This document shows, one piece after another, positions 7,026 through 8,770 of a DNA stretch of 8,770 nucleotides. Under the pieces are notes generated by a model. It saw nothing but the letters and a program-made list of their open reading frames with translations, did not search any database and was not told where the DNA came from. Position 1 is the first letter of the stretch. Each line of letters starts with the position of its first letter. The DNA lies in contig JAUWKH010000060.1 in NCBI GenBank assembly GCA_030614305.1, positions 1 through 8,770 of the forward strand. Reading direction: 5' to 3'. The translations under genes were made by a program, and so were the position numbers. Source of the stretch: Bacteroidota bacterium. GTDB lineage: Bacteria; Bacteroidota; Bacteroidia; Bacteroidales; JADFUO01.

Positions 7026-7057
7026 CAAATATAATAATTTAAAGCTTGGATTACAAA
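7026..7057 (-). promoter_or_regulatory. Bacteroidota-type promoter for the secreted transglutaminase-like gene
   Basis: On the minus strand TTTG (7054-7057) is followed after exactly 20 bases by TATATTTG (7026-7033). Both boxes match the Bacteroidota consensus (TTTG at -33, TAnnTTTG at -7) with no mismatch, and the spacing is in the accepted 19-21 range. Transcription would start near 7019, giving a leader of about 80 AT-rich bases before ATG 6941. This supports separate transcription from the helicase-nuclease gene that ends at 7113. Confidence 0.6.
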
Positions 7058-7112
7058 TATTTTGGTTGGTTTTTCTATTTATAAAAACACAAATACATTA
7101 GTAATCAGTAGT

Positions 7113-8770
7113 TCAAACCCTGACAACCTCAACTTCATCATCAATATAAAGTAAATATTTTTCAACCTTTTTATATCCCATGTCTTCTATTAAACGGGCA
7201 TAATGATTTATTTGTTTTTTATGTTTTTCTTCGGCTTTACCGGTTTTATAATCAATCACTATTGCTTTATTTTCTGATAAGATCAAACGGTCGGGGCGGA
7301 ATGTTTGTCCGTTTGGTAAAAGTATTTCGGTTTCGGTTTTGATATTAAGATCTTTTTCAAAAAATGGCTTTACCTGAGGATCCATAACAAGCTGTTTGAT
7401 TTTTTTCAATAATTTATCTTTTTCGGTTTTATCAATTATCCCCTTACTGAAAAAGTCCTCAACAGCATTTTCAACATCATCATAATTGATAATATTTGCA
7501 AGCAGAGCATGTACCAAATTACCCCATTCTTTATTTCTATCAGGGTCGCTTACATCCCAAATTTCAGGTGCGGAAGTACTTATAAGAATTTTCTTTTTCC
7601 AATCCTCCGAAATAAAAGATTCTAATTTAAAAATACTTTTATCTTCAGCTTGAATAATTCTTTCAAAAAATTGTTTATTTCCAAATGAATATTCCATTAT
7701 ATTTTCAAGCCATAATCCTTCAGACTTTAAATAATAAACAAAAACATGCGGCAATGAATTAATTTCTTTCGGGTTTTCAGATGGTTTTTCAGTAAGAATA
7801 TATAAGCGATCGGTAGGTCGTGTCATTACAACATAAAGCAAATTTATCATATCAAGAAACGACTTATTTTTTTCTTCAATATAAAGATTAGCAAAAGATG
7901 TATCTTCCATATCTTTAATAGCCGGCAATAAAGCTGCATCCATTTCAGGAATTTCAGGTTCGTTAAGGTCAACCCATAATTCTTTTTTTGTCATGCGTGA
8001 GCTTTCATTTGCAAAAGGATAAATTATAACAGGAAATTCAAGTCCTTTTGCTTTGTGAATCGTCAAAATATTCACCGCATTAATACCTTCGGGAACAATA
8101 ATTGAAAGCTTATCTTTTTTCTCTTCCCACCAATCAATAAAATCAGAAACTCCCGAATTATTTTCAATAGTAAATTTTAAAACCGCATCTAAAAAAAACT
8201 GGATATACGGGTCGGGCTGAGAATTTAACCCGAACAAACGAATCAACTCTTCACAAAGGTCAAAAACCTGTAAGTTCCTTAATTTTGATATAAAAAACTT
8301 ATCCTGAAAGCTTTCCTGATTATTTTGTTTTAAAAAATTTAAAATATGAGTTTTTTGAATATTGTCCGACGGATCAAGCATAAATTTAATCAAAGCAATA
8401 ATAAAATTTAGCTTGTGTGAGCTACTCAACAATAAAGATTCAGAAGAAATCACATCAATATTTTCATTAAGCAGAAATCTTGCAATATTACTGGCTTCTT
8501 TGTTTTTGCGGCATAAAATTGCAATATCACCCCAATTGAAATTTTGTTGCTGCAATTCCAAAATAATTTCTTTAATCTTTTTAAAATTTATTTCTTCAAA
8601 AGAATCTTCCGCATTTTTTTTATCAATAAAATCAATATTTACATAACCGCCGGTATTATTAGTTTCAAATTCTTGTTCAAGATTCTCATATATTGAATCA
8701 TACGGAGGTTTTATCAAAGATGCCACAACTTTAAAAAACTTATTGTTAAAATCCACAATTTCAGCTTTGG
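7113..8770 (-). CDS. AddA/RecB-type UvrD-family helicase with C-terminal RecB nuclease domain (5' end outside window)
   Basis: This is the C-terminal half of a helicase-nuclease of the kind that processes double-strand DNA ends for recombination (AddAB/RecBCD type). The frame stays open to the window edge (Lys-Ala-Glu-Ile-Val before Asp-Phe-Asn-Asn), so the 547 residues counted from codon 8756 are only part of it; the Walker A and B motifs lie outside. Visible are helicase motif IV (about 77-95, DIAILCRKNKEA), motif V (228-243, VNILTIHKAKGLEFPV) and motif VI (305-319, LLYVVMTRPTDRLY, Arg313). A PD-(D/E)XK nuclease follows: His416 in GNLVHALL, Asp489 in RPDRLIL, Asp502 and Lys504 in VIDYKTG, and Gln515 in the QINHYARL motif. 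All expected nuclease residues are present, so it should be active. It ends at TGA-free TAA-type stop context at 7113 with no clear terminator after it. An AddB-like partner is not in the window. AddA is more likely than RecB in this phylum, but the missing half prevents a firm choice. Confidence 0.88.
   Translation of the reverse strand, partial: KAEIVDFNNKFFKVVASLIKPPYDSIYENLEQEFETNNTGGYVNIDFIDKKNAEDSFEEINFKKIKEIILELQQQNFNWGDIAILCRKNKEASNIARFLLNENIDVISSESLLLSSSHKLNFIIALIKFMLDPSDNIQKTHILNFLKQNNQESFQDKFFISKLRNLQVFDLCEELIRLFGLNSQPDPYIQFFLDAVLKFTIENNSGVSDFIDWWEEKKDKLSIIVPEGINAVNILTIHKAKGLEFPVIIYPFANESSRMTKKELWVDLNEPEIPEMDAALLPAIKDMEDTSFANLYIEEKNKSFLDMINLLYVVMTRPTDRLYILTEKPSENPKEINSLPHVFVYYLKSEGLWLENIMEYSFGNKQFFERIIQAEDKSIFKLESFISEDWKKKILISTSAPEIWDVSDPDRNKEWGNLVHALLANIINYDDVENAVEDFFSKGIIDKTEKDKLLKKIKQLVMDPQVKPFFEKDLNIKTETEILLPNGQTFRPDRLILSENKAIVIDYKTGKAEEKHKKQINHYARLIEDMGYKKVEKYLLYIDDEVEVVRV

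Noticed and set aside
8362..8646. Plus-strand reading frame of 94 codons
   Set aside because: It is antisense to conserved helicase sequence and has no family-like features; the other short plus-strand frames at 1510, 3001, 6407 and 6486 are rejected for the same reason.
8754..8756. GTG at 8756 as the start of the helicase-nuclease
   Set aside because: The frame is open to the window edge and the family needs several hundred more residues with the ATP-binding motifs.

Overview
The window looks like AT-rich chromosomal DNA from a member of the Bacteroidota, probably a Bacteroidia-like lineage; I cannot place it further. The evidence is a C-terminal type IX secretion (T9SS) sorting domain, an outer-membrane beta-barrel tail, no Shine-Dalgarno sequences before the starts that can be seen, promoter-like sequences of the Bacteroidota form TTTG-N(19-21)-TAnnTTTG, and intergenic palindromes of kinds I recall from this phylum.

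Layout. Positions 1-170 (+) hold the 3' end of an outer-membrane beta-barrel gene, whose last three codons appear lost to a stop. It converges with a long Tricorn-like S41 peptidase gene (409-3680, -). The convergent gap (171-408) carries a palindromic repeat. The peptidase has a beta-propeller, a charged linker, a PDZ domain and a catalytic core, but its signal peptide lies in a different frame from the rest, so one base appears to be missing near 3561-3566. From 3681 to 4487 there is no gene: this 0.8 kb stretch has a possible promoter for the peptidase and then six unrelated hairpin or palindrome types in a row. Next is a T9SS cargo protein (4488-6941, -) with a signal peptide, a carboxypeptidase-regulatory-like domain, a transglutaminase-like Cys-His-Asp domain and the sorting tail. 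A consensus-quality promoter lies upstream of it at 7026-7057. The right end (7113-8770, -) is the C-terminal part of an AddA/RecB-type helicase-nuclease whose 5' end is outside the window.

How the genes relate. The three minus-strand genes are separated by gaps of about 170 and 810 bp, and two have their own promoter candidates, so they are probably not one operon. Two products are predicted to act outside the cytoplasm (an envelope peptidase and a secreted transglutaminase-like protein); the third is a DNA-repair enzyme. I see no defence island, CRISPR array, transposase, tRNA or rRNA. The most notable points are the two apparent gene lesions (168-170 and about 3563) and the dense repeat mosaic. 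I found no convincing new multi-gene system.
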